Shown one piece after another: positions 16,906 to 25,379 of a stretch of 64,000 nucleotides of DNA. The DNA is from Candidatus Terraquivivens ruidianensis (GTDB lineage: Archaea > Thermoproteota > Nitrososphaeria_A > Caldarchaeales > Wolframiiraptoraceae), in contig JALNLA010000001.1 of assembly GCA_023267975.1 (NCBI GenBank), forward strand, positions 310,001 through 374,000, given 5' to 3'. The first letter of the stretch is position 1; the number at the start of each line of letters is the position of its first letter. Below the pieces are notes generated by a model. That model was given only the letters and a program-made list of their open reading frames with translations. It ran no database searches and had not been told where the DNA came from. Both the position numbers and the translations under genes were made by a program.

Positions 16906-18726
16906 TCACAAGACCGTAACGGACTTTGCGAGGTTCCTCGGCTTGTCTGGGTCTAAGCCTCTCTCAACCGCCAAGTAGTATGCCAATAACTGGAACGGTA
17001 GCACGTAGACGATGGGGCTTAACAACTCATGAACGTCCGGCATTCCGATATAATCGTCAGATATTTCCATCAATTCCCTATCATCCTTGCTGCCTATGGT
17101 TATTATTCTTGCGCCCCTGGCCTTCATCTCTTCGATATTGCCGAGAATAGCTTTCCTAGTGTCATCCTTCGGACAGATGAAGAACACGGGTACATCCTTC
17201 TCCACAATGCTTATGGGCCCATGCTTACTCTCACCTGCGGAGTATGCTATACACGGTATGTAAGAGAGTTCCATGACCTTCAGCCTGCCCTCGAATGCAG
17301 TCGCGGTACTCATCCCCCTCCCAAGAAATAAGAAAAACTTCTCTTTGGCATACTTCTTCGCCAAATCCTGTACAGAGGCCCTCACATCCTCAATGATATT
17401 TGAGACTATGTCCGGTACCTCGTACAGTCTATCCTTAAACTCGTCCATCTCAAACTGTGCTATTTTCCCCCTTTTCTTTGCTAACCTTAAAGCGAGCTGA
17501 GCGAGTACAATAAGCTGGGACGTGAACGTCTTGGTCGCGGCCACGCCGATCTCTGGTCCAGCGTTCTGGAGTAGGTAAGCCCTGGAGATTCTCGTCAAGG
17601 TTGAACCAACGACGTTTGTTATCCCAAGTATCGTAGCCGCCCTTAGCCTAGCAAACTCGAGGGCATTCAAAACGTCAGCAGTCTCGCCAGATTGGCTCAC
17701 TGCCAAGATAACTGTGTTTATGTCTATAGAATGGCCATAATTATCTACGAATTCTGATGCTATGACCGGATAGGTCGTGAGTCTAGCTAGCTTCGAAAAC
17801 ATGTAAGAAGCAGCAAGGCACGCATGGTAAGAGGTTCCGGCTGCGAGCAGGAAAATTTTCTCACCTCTGTCCAAGAACTCTGTCAAGAGGTCAACGTAAG
17901 CATCTTGCAGTCTAAGGGCACTCTTTAGAGTTATGGATTGCTCGAATATCTCTTTTAGAGTGTAGTGTGGGAAGCCTTGCTTTTCAGCCATATCCACGGT
18001 CCAATTAAGCACTATTGGACTCCTCGTGACCCTCGTACCATCTTTAGCACGATAAATCTCATAGGATTTTGTTGTTATGATGGCAACCTCACCATTCTGA
18101 AGGATGACTGCTTTATTGGTCTCTTCTATGAAGGCAGCAGCATCGGAGGCAACGAACATGCCCCCATCGCCAACACCTATCAGAATTGGCATGTCCTGTT
18201 TTGCGACCAAAATCTTTTCAGGCTCTCCGACATATACCACAGCGAGGGCATAAGACCCACTTAATCTCTTGACCGTATTGACGAACGCTGAGAAAAAGCT
18301 CTCTCCCTTCCTCAAATTTTCTTCTAAAAGATGAGCAATAACCTCAGTATCAGTCTTTGAGACAAACTTATGGTTAAGATCGAGTAGCTCCCTTTTGAGC
18401 TCCATAAAATTCTCTATAACTCCGTTATGCACGACTGCCAGCATGTTATTGCAATCCGTGTGCGGGTGGGCGTTAACCTTCGATGGAGCACCGTGTGTTG
18501 CCCACCTTGTATGCGCTATGCCTATGCTACCGGGCATGTCATTGAAGTTCAGGCGTTCATTCACCTCGTCTATTTTCCCTTGGTCCTTTTTTACATAAAG
18601 GGTTCCGCTAGATATCGTGGCCATACCGGCCGAGTCGTATCCTCTGTACTCTAGGCGCTTAAGCGACTTGTAAAGTATGTTGGCAACAGCCCTGCCATCA
18701 GTTATACAACCCAATATGCCGCACAT
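16906..18726 (-). CDS. glmS: Glutamine-fructose-6-phosphate aminotransferase (isomerizing)
   Basis: The 606-residue enzyme has the normal three-part layout. The N terminus MCGILGC gives catalytic Cys2 after methionine removal, with HTRWATHG for the glutaminase site. Two SIS domains follow, with LLAAGTSYHA and VSQSGETAD in the first and LGRGMSTATAFEG in the second, ending in PDKPRNLAKSVTV. It makes glucosamine-6-phosphate for amino-sugar and glycan synthesis. The gene diverges from cdvB with 241 bp between them that contain three inverted repeats. Confidence 0.97.
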   Translation of the reverse strand: MCGILGCITDGRAVANILYKSLKRLEYRGYDSAGMATISSGTLYVKKDQGKIDEVNERLNFNDMPGSIGIAHTRWATHGAPSKVNAHPHTDCNNMLAVVHNGVIENFMELKRELLDLNHKFVSKTDTEVIAHLLEENLRKGESFFSAFVNTVKRLSGSYALAVVYVGEPEKILVAKQDMPILIGVGDGGMFVASDAAAFIEETNKAVILQNGEVAIITTKSYEIYRAKDGTRVTRSPIVLNWTVDMAEKQGFPHYTLKEIFEQSITLKSALRLQDAYVDLLTEFLDRGEKIFLLAAGTSYHACLAASYMFSKLARLTTYPVIASEFVDNYGHSIDINTVILAVSQSGETADVLNALEFARLRAATILGITNVVGSTLTRISRAYLLQNAGPEIGVAATKTFTSQLIVLAQLALRLAKKRGKIAQFEMDEFKDRLYEVPDIVSNIIEDVRASVQDLAKKYAKEKFFLFLGRGMSTATAFEGRLKVMELSYIPCIAYSAGESKHGPISIVEKDVPVFFICPKDDTRKAILGNIEEMKARGARIITIGSKDDRELMEISDDYIGMPDVHELLSPIVYVLPFQLLAYYLAVERGLDPDKPRNLAKSVTVL

Positions 18727-18779
18727 GTCTTCATATATCAGGTTTCTTAGGGTTTGATAAGCTTACTCATTATCTAATG

Positions 18780-18835
18780 CGTTAGAATCAAAGGCCAAAA
18801 ATTCTAAGCGTTAGTATACGTCGTTCGATATACTA
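18780..18835. promoter_or_regulatory. Two tandem inverted repeats in the glmS-cdvB intergenic region
   Basis: CGTTAGAAT (18780-18788) and ATTCTAAGCG (18801-18810) form one near-perfect inverted repeat with a one-base offset. TAGTATA (18812-18818) and TATACTA (18829-18835) form a perfect second one. They lie 54-109 bases upstream of glmS and could bind a regulator for one or both divergent genes. Confidence 0.4.
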
Positions 18836-18907
18836 GAAAAGCCGTCTTTGGGGCGTTTAAAGTTAGACTCATGAGATTATTAGGGTATAACGCATGAACT
18901 ATGTGGT

Positions 18908-18940
18908 AGCAAAGTTAGTGAAAAGGTATTAGTCTTTGCT
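18908..18940. promoter_or_regulatory. Inverted repeat upstream of cdvB
   Basis: AGCAAAG (18908-18914) and CTTTGCT (18934-18940) are perfect 7-bp arms with a 19-nt spacer, ending 27 bases before the cdvB start. It may be a leader hairpin or an operator for division-gene control. Confidence 0.4.
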
Positions 18941-18967
18941 GAAATCCATCCCCTCGGGTCGTAAGAT

Positions 18968-19750
18968 TTGGTGAAGTTTTCCTTAAGGCGCATTCAGGAG
19001 ATGCTCGCTCCAAAGCCTGAAAATCAGGATAATGTAGCCGCTCAAAGTTATGAAGCTCTAGTACAGAAGATCGAGGATTCTCTAACAAATCTGTCCGTTC
19101 AGGTTGACAAGTTGCGGATGAGGTATCAGAACATGGTATCAAGGAGCAAAGAGTACTTTGAGAAGTGTATAGAAGCTTTGGTTGCTAGAGACAACGAAAG
19201 GGCCAAAATGTATGCGATCGAAATAGCAGAGATAAAAAGGCTGGCCGACATAGTTATGAGGTGCTCTCTCGTCCTTGAACAGATAAAGGTTAGACTCGAA
19301 ACCATACTGGAGCTGGGCGAGATAATGGGTTTGATGGTCCCATTGACCTCAATCATAGAAGCAGTCGAGAAAGAGGTATCGCTCGTGGTTCCAGAAGCAT
19401 CAAAGAACCTTAAGGAGCTTGTGGAGAGCATAGAGGACTTTACAACGTCCTCCTCAGTATACGTTGACACTGTACCGATGGGTGACGTTGAGATTAACAA
19501 AGATGCAGAAAGCGTCCTCGAGGAGGCAAAAAGAATAGCCGCAGAGCAGGTGAAGAAGAGCTTCCCAGAGGTACCCGTCCTAACAGAAGAGGAGCGCGTA
19601 GTTTATTCTTACATCATGAAGTGTGGCGAGGAGTTAGACGTGGCAAAATGTGCATCGGAGCTTGGACTTGATGTATCGCAAGTAAAGGTTACCATAAACA
19701 GCCTTCAGGAAAAAGGACTGATAGAGGTGCAGAAGGCCGAGGCTACGTAA
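18968..19750 (+). CDS. cdvB: CdvB, ESCRT-III-like cell division protein
   Basis: A 260-residue ESCRT-III-type protein. It has a basic N-terminal helix (KFSLRRIQ), long helices that fit the Snf7 core (about residues 25-170), a proline-containing FPEVPVL stretch (about 198-204) that resembles the MIM2 site bound by Vps4/CdvC, and a C-terminal winged helix (EERVVYSYIM to GLIEVQ). In Sulfolobus, CdvB polymers constrict the division neck. The start is TTG 18968 or GTG 18971; there is no ATG near the expected N terminus. Its stop lies 4 bp from that of the convergent cdvC gene. Confidence 0.88.
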   Translation: MVKFSLRRIQEMLAPKPENQDNVAAQSYEALVQKIEDSLTNLSVQVDKLRMRYQNMVSRSKEYFEKCIEALVARDNERAKMYAIEIAEIKRLADIVMRCSLVLEQIKVRLETILELGEIMGLMVPLTSIIEAVEKEVSLVVPEASKNLKELVESIEDFTTSSSVYVDTVPMGDVEINKDAESVLEEAKRIAAEQVKKSFPEVPVLTEEERVVYSYIMKCGEELDVAKCASELGLDVSQVKVTINSLQEKGLIEVQKAEAT

Positions 19751-19754
19751 ATCT

Positions 19755-20894
19755 TCAAGTTGCGTATCTGGCTGCCCACTCGTCTAACTTCTTGAGATTT
19801 TCCAGAATTATTGACGACTTCCTCTTGTTAATCACTTCCAAGAAATCTTGCATTTCTATCACTCTGGGCTCAGCCTTTTCAGCATTCCCCTCCTCAAAGA
19901 ACTCCCTAGCAATCTTCAGCTGAACCTCCATGCATATATCATGAATATCGGCTGCCGAATATCCTTCAGTCATGACGGCAAGCTGCCATATATCAACGGA
20001 TTGACCGAGCTTAAGGTCTTTGGTGTAGTAAGAGAATAATGCAGCCCTCGCATTGAGATTCGGCAGGGGAACGTATATCCTCTTCTGAAAGCGCCTTATG
20101 AAAGGTTCATCCAACATCCAAGGCTTATTCGTCGCACCTATCACGTAAAGGTATTCTTTCTTACCCTTATCGGTCAGGCTGTCCATCTCTTTAAGTAGCT
20201 GGTTCCTCGCCCTAGCCTCGCCACCCACCTCAACATACCTAACGGAGGTCAGAGAATCTATCTCATCAATAAAAATTATGGCTGAGCCCTGTTTTTTGCA
20301 TGCACCCCTAGCCATTGTGAAGAGCTGCGCTATGTTCTTCTCAGACTCTCCTAACCATTTCGACATGACGGTAGCGGCATCAACATAGAAGAACGCGGCG
20401 TCCATCTCATTGGCTACTGCAGCGCCTATGAGCGTCTTACCGCAACCAGGGGGGCCAAATAATAGTATACCAGTAGGCCAGCCTAAGGGGAATAACTCCG
20501 GCCTCATCTTTGGATACACTATGCTTTCCCTTATAGCCCTCTTTGCCTCATCTATCCCTATTATATCCTCCCAGTTAACCCTAGGTCTGTCCTTAAGTAT
20601 CCATTCGGCACTCTCTTCAGCGCTAGCAGCCTTAACATCACCCTCAGAAACCATGACCCTCTTTGTATCTATAAGTTGAATCCTTCTTTGATATTCACGA
20701 ACCTTCTCGAGGTACACTGAACGTATAGCCTCGTCATCGGCCATGAAGTAAAGCTTCGTTAAAATATCTATAGCCTCCTTGTACCTTACGTAGGCCTTTT
20801 CCCTTGCGCCTATCCTATCTAGATAAACTGCTTCCTTAGCCTTCTCTGCCGCCATTCTTTCAAGTTCGTTAAACATCACGATGTTGAAAAACAA
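19755..20894 (-). CDS. cdvC: CdvC, Vps4-like AAA ATPase
   Basis: A 379-residue Vps4-type ATPase, possibly starting at the second methionine (20876). The N-terminal MIT domain is a three-helix unit (about residues 8-76) ending in VREYQRRIQLID. The AAA module has Walker A GPPGCGKT (147-154) and Walker B IIFIDEID (206-213), then an ATNKPWMLDEPFIRRFQKRI second region of homology. CdvC remodels CdvB filaments at division. Finding cdvB and cdvC tail to tail, rather than in one cdvABC operon as in Sulfolobus, is unlike the classical arrangement. cdvA is not in the window. Confidence 0.92.
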   Translation of the reverse strand: MFFNIVMFNELERMAAEKAKEAVYLDRIGAREKAYVRYKEAIDILTKLYFMADDEAIRSVYLEKVREYQRRIQLIDTKRVMVSEGDVKAASAEESAEWILKDRPRVNWEDIIGIDEAKRAIRESIVYPKMRPELFPLGWPTGILLFGPPGCGKTLIGAAVANEMDAAFFYVDAATVMSKWLGESEKNIAQLFTMARGACKKQGSAIIFIDEIDSLTSVRYVEVGGEARARNQLLKEMDSLTDKGKKEYLYVIGATNKPWMLDEPFIRRFQKRIYVPLPNLNARAALFSYYTKDLKLGQSVDIWQLAVMTEGYSAADIHDICMEVQLKIAREFFEEGNAEKAEPRVIEMQDFLEVINKRKSSIILENLKKLDEWAARYAT

Positions 20895-21056
20895 GGCAGC
20901 TAATATAAACTACTGTAAGGGGTTTAGGACAAATTCTGAGAATAACTCTGATGTATTACCGTAGTAATAACATTCAAAAACCATGGTATTGAAAGGTCAG
21001 CAAAAACGATTTAAAGACCATTCATCAATTAATAATTAAAATAGGGTGAATAAGGC

Positions 21057-21090
21057 GACAGGTTGGAAAATGGGGTGACAGGTTGGAAAA
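21057..21090 (+). repeat. Short tandem duplication at the island start gene
   Basis: GACAGGTTGGAAAA occurs at 21057-21070 and again at 21077-21090. The second copy contains the proposed TTG start (21083) and the first carries a parallel, out-of-frame TTG. It may be a duplication of the initiation region or a protein-binding pair. Confidence 0.6.
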
Positions 21091-22414
21091 ATGCGAGATT
21101 TTAAGTCCTAAGGTGGAAATATTACCCGAAGAGCCCGTAAACACCATAGCTATAAGAAAGAACTATTGGAAAGAGGGGTTAAATTCGTTATATAAGTTGT
21201 CAGCATTTGCCATCTTAGCGTTCTTAAACAAAAACGAATCCATGAAGCTCAGAAGATCTATAGCAATGTTACGTAAAATAATAGTAGCATACGACAGAAT
21301 GCTTAGAGGATTATCTAAGAGGTCCTATTGCCTAAGTTATCAAGAAATTATAAACCACGGATTCATGAAGAAAAAACACTGGATGTATGCAGCCTACATG
21401 TCATTAATTAGCTCATTACCCTTACTCTATAAACTATGCAAAGAAGACGACATCTTACAGGCTGCTATTGCAAAAACATCTTTTGGAGCTGGCGTAAAGT
21501 TACTTGATAATTTAAATGATTACTGCCATAGCGTAGAGGATGCAATCTACTCCTTAAGAAACTTGCTATCTGCATATATCTCAGGGCTCTACGAGCCAAA
21601 AGTTAACGGGAATAATAAGATAATTAATATGGCAGAAAACTCAGCGCTTGATATAAGCGCATGGATATATAACATACTGAATGTACTGAGGTTAGAAAAT
21701 AAAATCGATATAACATTTGATTGGTATGTAAATGATGCTAAGAAGTTGATAATGGGACAGATAGAGTCTTTAATGCATAAAAAAGGAAGCGATGAAGCTC
21801 CGACCATGAAGAACTATATAGAAAGAATAATAGAAAAAAGTATTGGCGATGTTTGGATAGATATTGATTTATGTTTCATGGAGTCTGCGATGAAAGACTG
21901 TATGACAGGTAAGTTAGTAAACTCGTTGATGTTGTTAAAATCTGGAATTTCGATGGTATTTAAGGCAACGATACTTTATGATGATATAGTTGACATTTAC
22001 GAAGATATAAGGTCTAACTCCATTAATAGTATGCTGTTGCTTGGTATGGAAAGAGGTTTAATAAGGCAAAATGTTATAAAAGACGTCAATGCAAAAGAAC
22101 TCATCAATTTCTTAATTTCAAGCGGAATATTGAAGGATATTGTTAAGCTTGGAGATGTCATGCATATTACGGGAATTGAACTCATTCAGAAAAGTATTAG
22201 TGAGGGTTTAGAAGATATCGTTGATGAGAACGCAATAATCGATTTCTGCGACATAATGAGGCTCTTTGTCGTCAGGAAATTTTTGATAAGAGAAAAGGAC
22301 ATACCATTAACTTGGCATTTTGTTAGATGCCCAAAAAATAACATAAGGCTCCCTAATGACTTAGAAGAGGTTTGGAAAAATTATCAAAAATGTCTCGTAC
22401 TTATGCCTGCCTAA
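21083..22414 (+). CDS. Helical protein resembling class I isoprenoid synthases, divergent
   Basis: I do not recognise a defined family for this 443-residue protein. It is nearly all alpha-helical. YDDIVDIYED (299-308) looks like the second aspartate-rich motif of trans-prenyl synthases, with KSGISMVFKATIL before it as in the lG..fQi.DD pattern. LLDNLND (140-146) could be a degenerate first motif, 158 residues earlier. If so, it binds a prenyl diphosphate, but the first site lacks the full DDxxD, so activity is doubtful. The start TTG 21083 follows GGGGTGA by 6 bases. It is followed by the V4R gene 52 bp on, in the same direction. Confidence 0.5.
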   Translation: MEKCEILSPKVEILPEEPVNTIAIRKNYWKEGLNSLYKLSAFAILAFLNKNESMKLRRSIAMLRKIIVAYDRMLRGLSKRSYCLSYQEIINHGFMKKKHWMYAAYMSLISSLPLLYKLCKEDDILQAAIAKTSFGAGVKLLDNLNDYCHSVEDAIYSLRNLLSAYISGLYEPKVNGNNKIINMAENSALDISAWIYNILNVLRLENKIDITFDWYVNDAKKLIMGQIESLMHKKGSDEAPTMKNYIERIIEKSIGDVWIDIDLCFMESAMKDCMTGKLVNSLMLLKSGISMVFKATILYDDIVDIYEDIRSNSINSMLLLGMERGLIRQNVIKDVNAKELINFLISSGILKDIVKLGDVMHITGIELIQKSISEGLEDIVDENAIIDFCDIMRLFVVRKFLIREKDIPLTWHFVRCPKNNIRLPNDLEEVWKNYQKCLVLMPA

Positions 22415-22466
22415 AACCAAATTTTATTCTTTATAAACCTATAAAAACATGTAAATTAATTATTTA

Positions 22467-23933
22467 TTGAGGGGCATGAAAAAATTCTTTACCGAGCACG
22501 AGGTATTTGATGAAATATCTAACATACAAGTAGGAAACTCAATATTGGTACTGGATGGTGGTTATGGTGAAGCGTTATACTTTTTAGAAAAGCTATTAAA
22601 ATCAAAGTATTATATTGTAATAAGGCATAAAATTGAACAGCGGGTTATAGGCAGGCAAATTACAATCGAATTTTCAACACTTAACGACTTGAGTATAAAA
22701 GTAAATAATATAAGGAGAAGCAATGAAGAAAAAATAATTATACACGATTATTTATCGGATTTATTAATAAATTTTGATCCAGATTTAGTGCTTAAATTAT
22801 TACTTGTATGGAAAGAAGAAGCTCAAAAGAATGAAACTGTTGAATTTTATATATTAACAAAGGATGCCTTCACAATTATTGAGAAAAAACTTTTATCATT
22901 AATGGACGGTGGGATTGAAGTAGAGGTAAAGCTTCAAAAAGAAATAAAACAACTGAGTTTTACTCTGATAAAATGTTGCAAACCTGAGTACAACCTCAAG
23001 CCAATAAAGTTCATCGTAAGTGACGATGAGCTTTTGATCGAGTGGATGGGCGAATTTACGAACAAAATACCGGCAATCACAGCTGAAATGCTTAAAGAAA
23101 AAATCAGATTTTATGAAGAAAATCTAAACAATTTGAGAATCGTAAAAGGAGAGAAAGATTATGTTAATGTGTCATTTGAGAATCTTTGGATTTTTTCTCA
23201 AATAGATGGTATGCATCTTTTAATGGTAAAGATGCTCTATCCGGACATCTTTAATTCGTTGCTGAGAAAGATAGCTACTTGGGATATTCTAGGTTATATT
23301 AAAGTGGTTGCAGATGAGGGTGACGATCCGTGGTTAAAAAATGCTAAAAAATTAATGAGTAAAAATGGAATAAGTCTTAAGACTAAGGTTGCACTAAATC
23401 TTCCATCAAGGTTCTTTCATACCATACAAGGTATATCAGGTTTACCAAAAGTTCCTGCTAAGATTTACACGATGGAGAAAAGAAGTATCTTCGAATTTCT
23501 TAGACATATAACGGCAGGTGGTAAGGAAGAGCACGATGCGATGTTTGAGAATCTTTTGAGGTTAGAAGAGAAATTCCATGAATTTGTCAGCAGGAAAAAA
23601 GCCCTGGAAGATATAGTCGTTCAAAAAGAAAATCCGTTAAATTCTCTTGAACCAAAATACATCTCTAAGATTATAACGCTAACGCTTTATTACGGTTATA
23701 GATTAAAAGTTGATGTTAGGTCTCTGAATAATGAAAAGATTAGGGTGACTGTTCCAGACTGCTATATGTGTGAAGGTATCTCGTCAAGTTTAGCGATATG
23801 CACAGCAATTACTGGTGCGATAAAGGGTACCCTGTCTGTAGTATTTAAGAGACCAGTCGATGGAAAGGAGATAAAATGCAAAGCTGTTGGAGATGACGTA
23901 TGCGAGTTTGAATTTAATTTCCTAAATCCTTAA
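22467..23933 (+). CDS. V4R-domain protein with a degenerate RecA/KaiC-like N-terminal region
   Basis: The last 90 residues of this 488-residue protein match the V4R (4-vinyl reductase) ligand-binding domain: VPDCYMCEG (with C432 and C435), a following IC, GAIKGTL, and EIKCKAVGDDVCEFEF with C471 and C479. V4R domains bind small hydrophobic molecules or metals and often act as sensors. The N-terminal 190 residues (GNSILVLDGGYGEALYFLEK, then IIIHDYLSDLL) look like a KaiC/Rad55-type domain that lost its P loop. The middle is helical and unknown. Start TTG or GTG near 22467. It probably forms an operon with the preceding gene. Confidence 0.6.
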   Translation: MRGMKKFFTEHEVFDEISNIQVGNSILVLDGGYGEALYFLEKLLKSKYYIVIRHKIEQRVIGRQITIEFSTLNDLSIKVNNIRRSNEEKIIIHDYLSDLLINFDPDLVLKLLLVWKEEAQKNETVEFYILTKDAFTIIEKKLLSLMDGGIEVEVKLQKEIKQLSFTLIKCCKPEYNLKPIKFIVSDDELLIEWMGEFTNKIPAITAEMLKEKIRFYEENLNNLRIVKGEKDYVNVSFENLWIFSQIDGMHLLMVKMLYPDIFNSLLRKIATWDILGYIKVVADEGDDPWLKNAKKLMSKNGISLKTKVALNLPSRFFHTIQGISGLPKVPAKIYTMEKRSIFEFLRHITAGGKEEHDAMFENLLRLEEKFHEFVSRKKALEDIVVQKENPLNSLEPKYISKIITLTLYYGYRLKVDVRSLNNEKIRVTVPDCYMCEGISSSLAICTAITGAIKGTLSVVFKRPVDGKEIKCKAVGDDVCEFEFNFLNP

Positions 23934-24698
23934 GACATTTAAAATATCCAGTAAATTTCTTGAATTAATGGTGACATCAGCATATTTCTTGATGTATCTT
24001 TTATGGAGTTCTAGTTTAATCTTCAACCGAAGTTTGTCAATAAAATTCATCTTTAGTTTACTTAGCTCATGTTCAAGACATTTGGAATTAAAGAGTATGC
24101 TGTACCCAACAATTTTAAAGAGTGAGATATTCGAAGCATCGTCTCCAACAGCGGCACATTGGAACAAGGGTATTCTATAATTAGAGGCGATTTCAGATAA
24201 TATCATGCCCTTATTTTCCATGTCAATTATTGGGAATCTTATACCAGCAAACCTTCCATCTTTTATCAATATGCCTGTTCCAACACAAAAGTCCAATTCA
24301 AGTAATTCCTTTAATATGTCTAAAAAATACTGCGATGCGCCAGTACTTATTACACCTACGATTACACCAGAATCCTTTAATAGCCTAATCATCTCCTTCG
24401 CTCCCTTCATTATAGGAACTTGTAACATAAGCTCTCTTGCTATGCGTTCCTCGAGCCCAAGGAAAATCTTTAACAACTCAGCTACGGCATCATCGAAATT
24501 CTTTTTACCATTTATCACTTCTGCGTAGACCTTCCTGACTTTTGATCCGAACCCAAGTTTATCGGCAACGAAGATGGATATGTAACCATCAACCAAAACA
24601 CCGTCACAGTCTAGCACAACGAGTTTGGGCACGTTTTTTCTAGGCATGGAATCTACATTCGCATGTGTTTTATTTAATGATGACGGAGATAATGACAT
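23922..24698 (-). CDS. HAD-superfamily phosphatase, SerB-like
   Basis: A HAD hydrolase with motif I DCDGV (D30 and D32), motif II VISTG, and motif IV VGDDASNISLF. The cap between motifs I and II is helical and the spacing resembles phosphoserine phosphatases. A 54-residue C-terminal helical tail with basic residues (KLRLKIKLELHKRYIKKY) is added. The substrate is unknown; next to an isoprenoid-synthase-like gene and a VanZ gene, a lipid or prenyl phosphate is one idea. Its end overlaps the V4R gene by 12 bp. The start may be ATG 24644 (MPRKNVPK), which avoids overlap with the VanZ-like gene. Confidence 0.75.
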   Translation of the reverse strand: MSLSPSSLNKTHANVDSMPRKNVPKLVVLDCDGVLVDGYISIFVADKLGFGSKVRKVYAEVINGKKNFDDAVAELLKIFLGLEERIARELMLQVPIMKGAKEMIRLLKDSGVIVGVISTGASQYFLDILKELLELDFCVGTGILIKDGRFAGIRFPIIDMENKGMILSEIASNYRIPLFQCAAVGDDASNISLFKIVGYSILFNSKCLEHELSKLKMNFIDKLRLKIKLELHKRYIKKYADVTINSRNLLDILNVLRI

Positions 24699-25029
24699 GT
24701 CCGGTAAGACCGCCGGCAGAGTTCCATAAGATATCCAGTGGGCTGAAGCTCCTCCAAGGTAAAGTCAATTGGATGAGCTCAAGTATGGCGCCTGTTAGGA
24801 TTGTGGCAAGCAGAGACTTATAACGGTCTCTAATGTTAAAAAACCAGATACCAAAAAGTACTAGCATGGCAAAGTAATGGACGATACCGCCTTCCGAGAA
24901 CTTACCTGCACCGATTAAGAACTCACCCGCCATCGGTGTACTTTCAATTAGCTTGGAAGGGACTATACTGAAATAGAATAACGCCACATTATAGCAAAGA
25001 AGGAGAAGCTTTAGCGGCGACATCATCAT
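24670..25029 (-). CDS. VanZ-like membrane protein
   Basis: A 119-residue protein with about four membrane segments. The VanZ family pattern E-x-x-Q (LELIQLTLPWR) followed by SPLDILWNSAGGLTG is clear. VanZ gives low teicoplanin resistance in enterococci by an unknown route, and relatives in archaea have no known role. The short length is normal. The first three codons are ATG. It lies 95 bases from the 3' end of tRNA-Pro(TGG) and is upstream of the HAD gene on the same strand. Confidence 0.8.
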   Translation of the reverse strand: MMMSPLKLLLLCYNVALFYFSIVPSKLIESTPMAGEFLIGAGKFSEGGIVHYFAMLVLFGIWFFNIRDRYKSLLATILTGAILELIQLTLPWRSFSPLDILWNSAGGLTGHVIISVIIK

Positions 25030-25124
25030 AGCCCTTTACGTATGCATATGTGTTTATATGCTTTCTAACGTCAACAGCGCAAAAATATAGACCAGTCATG
25101 ACTTTACTAAATTTTTGATGGAAA

Positions 25125-25199
25125 TGGGGCCGCTGGGATTCGAACCCAGGACCTCCTGGGCCCAAGCCAGGTGTCATAACCATGCTAGACTACGGCCCC
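25125..25199 (-). tRNA. tRNA-Pro (TGG), no intron
   Basis: GGGGCCG/CGGCCCC acceptor, GTC/GAC D stem, anticodon arm CCTGG-CTTGGGC-CCAGG (anticodon TGG), and CTGGG-TTCGAAT-CCCAG T arm. It is 75 nt with discriminator A and no encoded CCA. It shares the acceptor, D and T arms with tRNA-Pro(GGG) and shows what the intron-free D arm looks like. Its 3' end faces the AT-rich island. Confidence 0.96.
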
Positions 25200-25348
25200 T
25201 ACGAGTTTTAATGATAGCTGCTTTATTAATCCTTTTACGCGATAACCCTTATGAAAGCATGTGCTCTAATGTTCAAATGTTCGTAGCTGATGTCATGTTA
25301 TTTTTACACCAAAAAATGAACCTTATTTTGGGAAAATATTATACTAAA

Positions 25349-25358
25349 GGTTAAATAC
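25349..25358 (+). promoter_or_regulatory. TATA box for the AbrB-like gene
   Basis: GGTTAAATAC is centred about 26 bases before GTG 25380, which places transcription start at or next to the start codon. A leaderless mRNA is predicted. Confidence 0.5.
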
Positions 25359-25379
25359 TGTCTTTGCTAAAAATTTTAT

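Larger units (their letters stand above)
21000..25060. mobile_element. AT-rich accessory island of four genes
   Basis: From about 21.0 to 25.0 kb the base composition becomes clearly richer in A and T and codons shift to AAA, ATA and TTA, unlike the flanking cdvC and the Sua5/KEOPS genes. The four genes are an isoprenoid-synthase-like protein, a V4R protein, a HAD phosphatase and a VanZ-like protein. The right edge is 66 bp from the 3' end of tRNA-Pro(TGG), a common integration site. No integrase and no matching repeat at the left edge were found, so transfer is inferred from composition and place. Confidence 0.45.

Noticed and set aside
21000-25199. Integrative element bounded by repeats at tRNA-Pro(TGG)
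   Set aside because: I looked for the tRNA 3' end at 20.9-21.1 kb and found none, and there is no integrase. The island is kept as compositional only.
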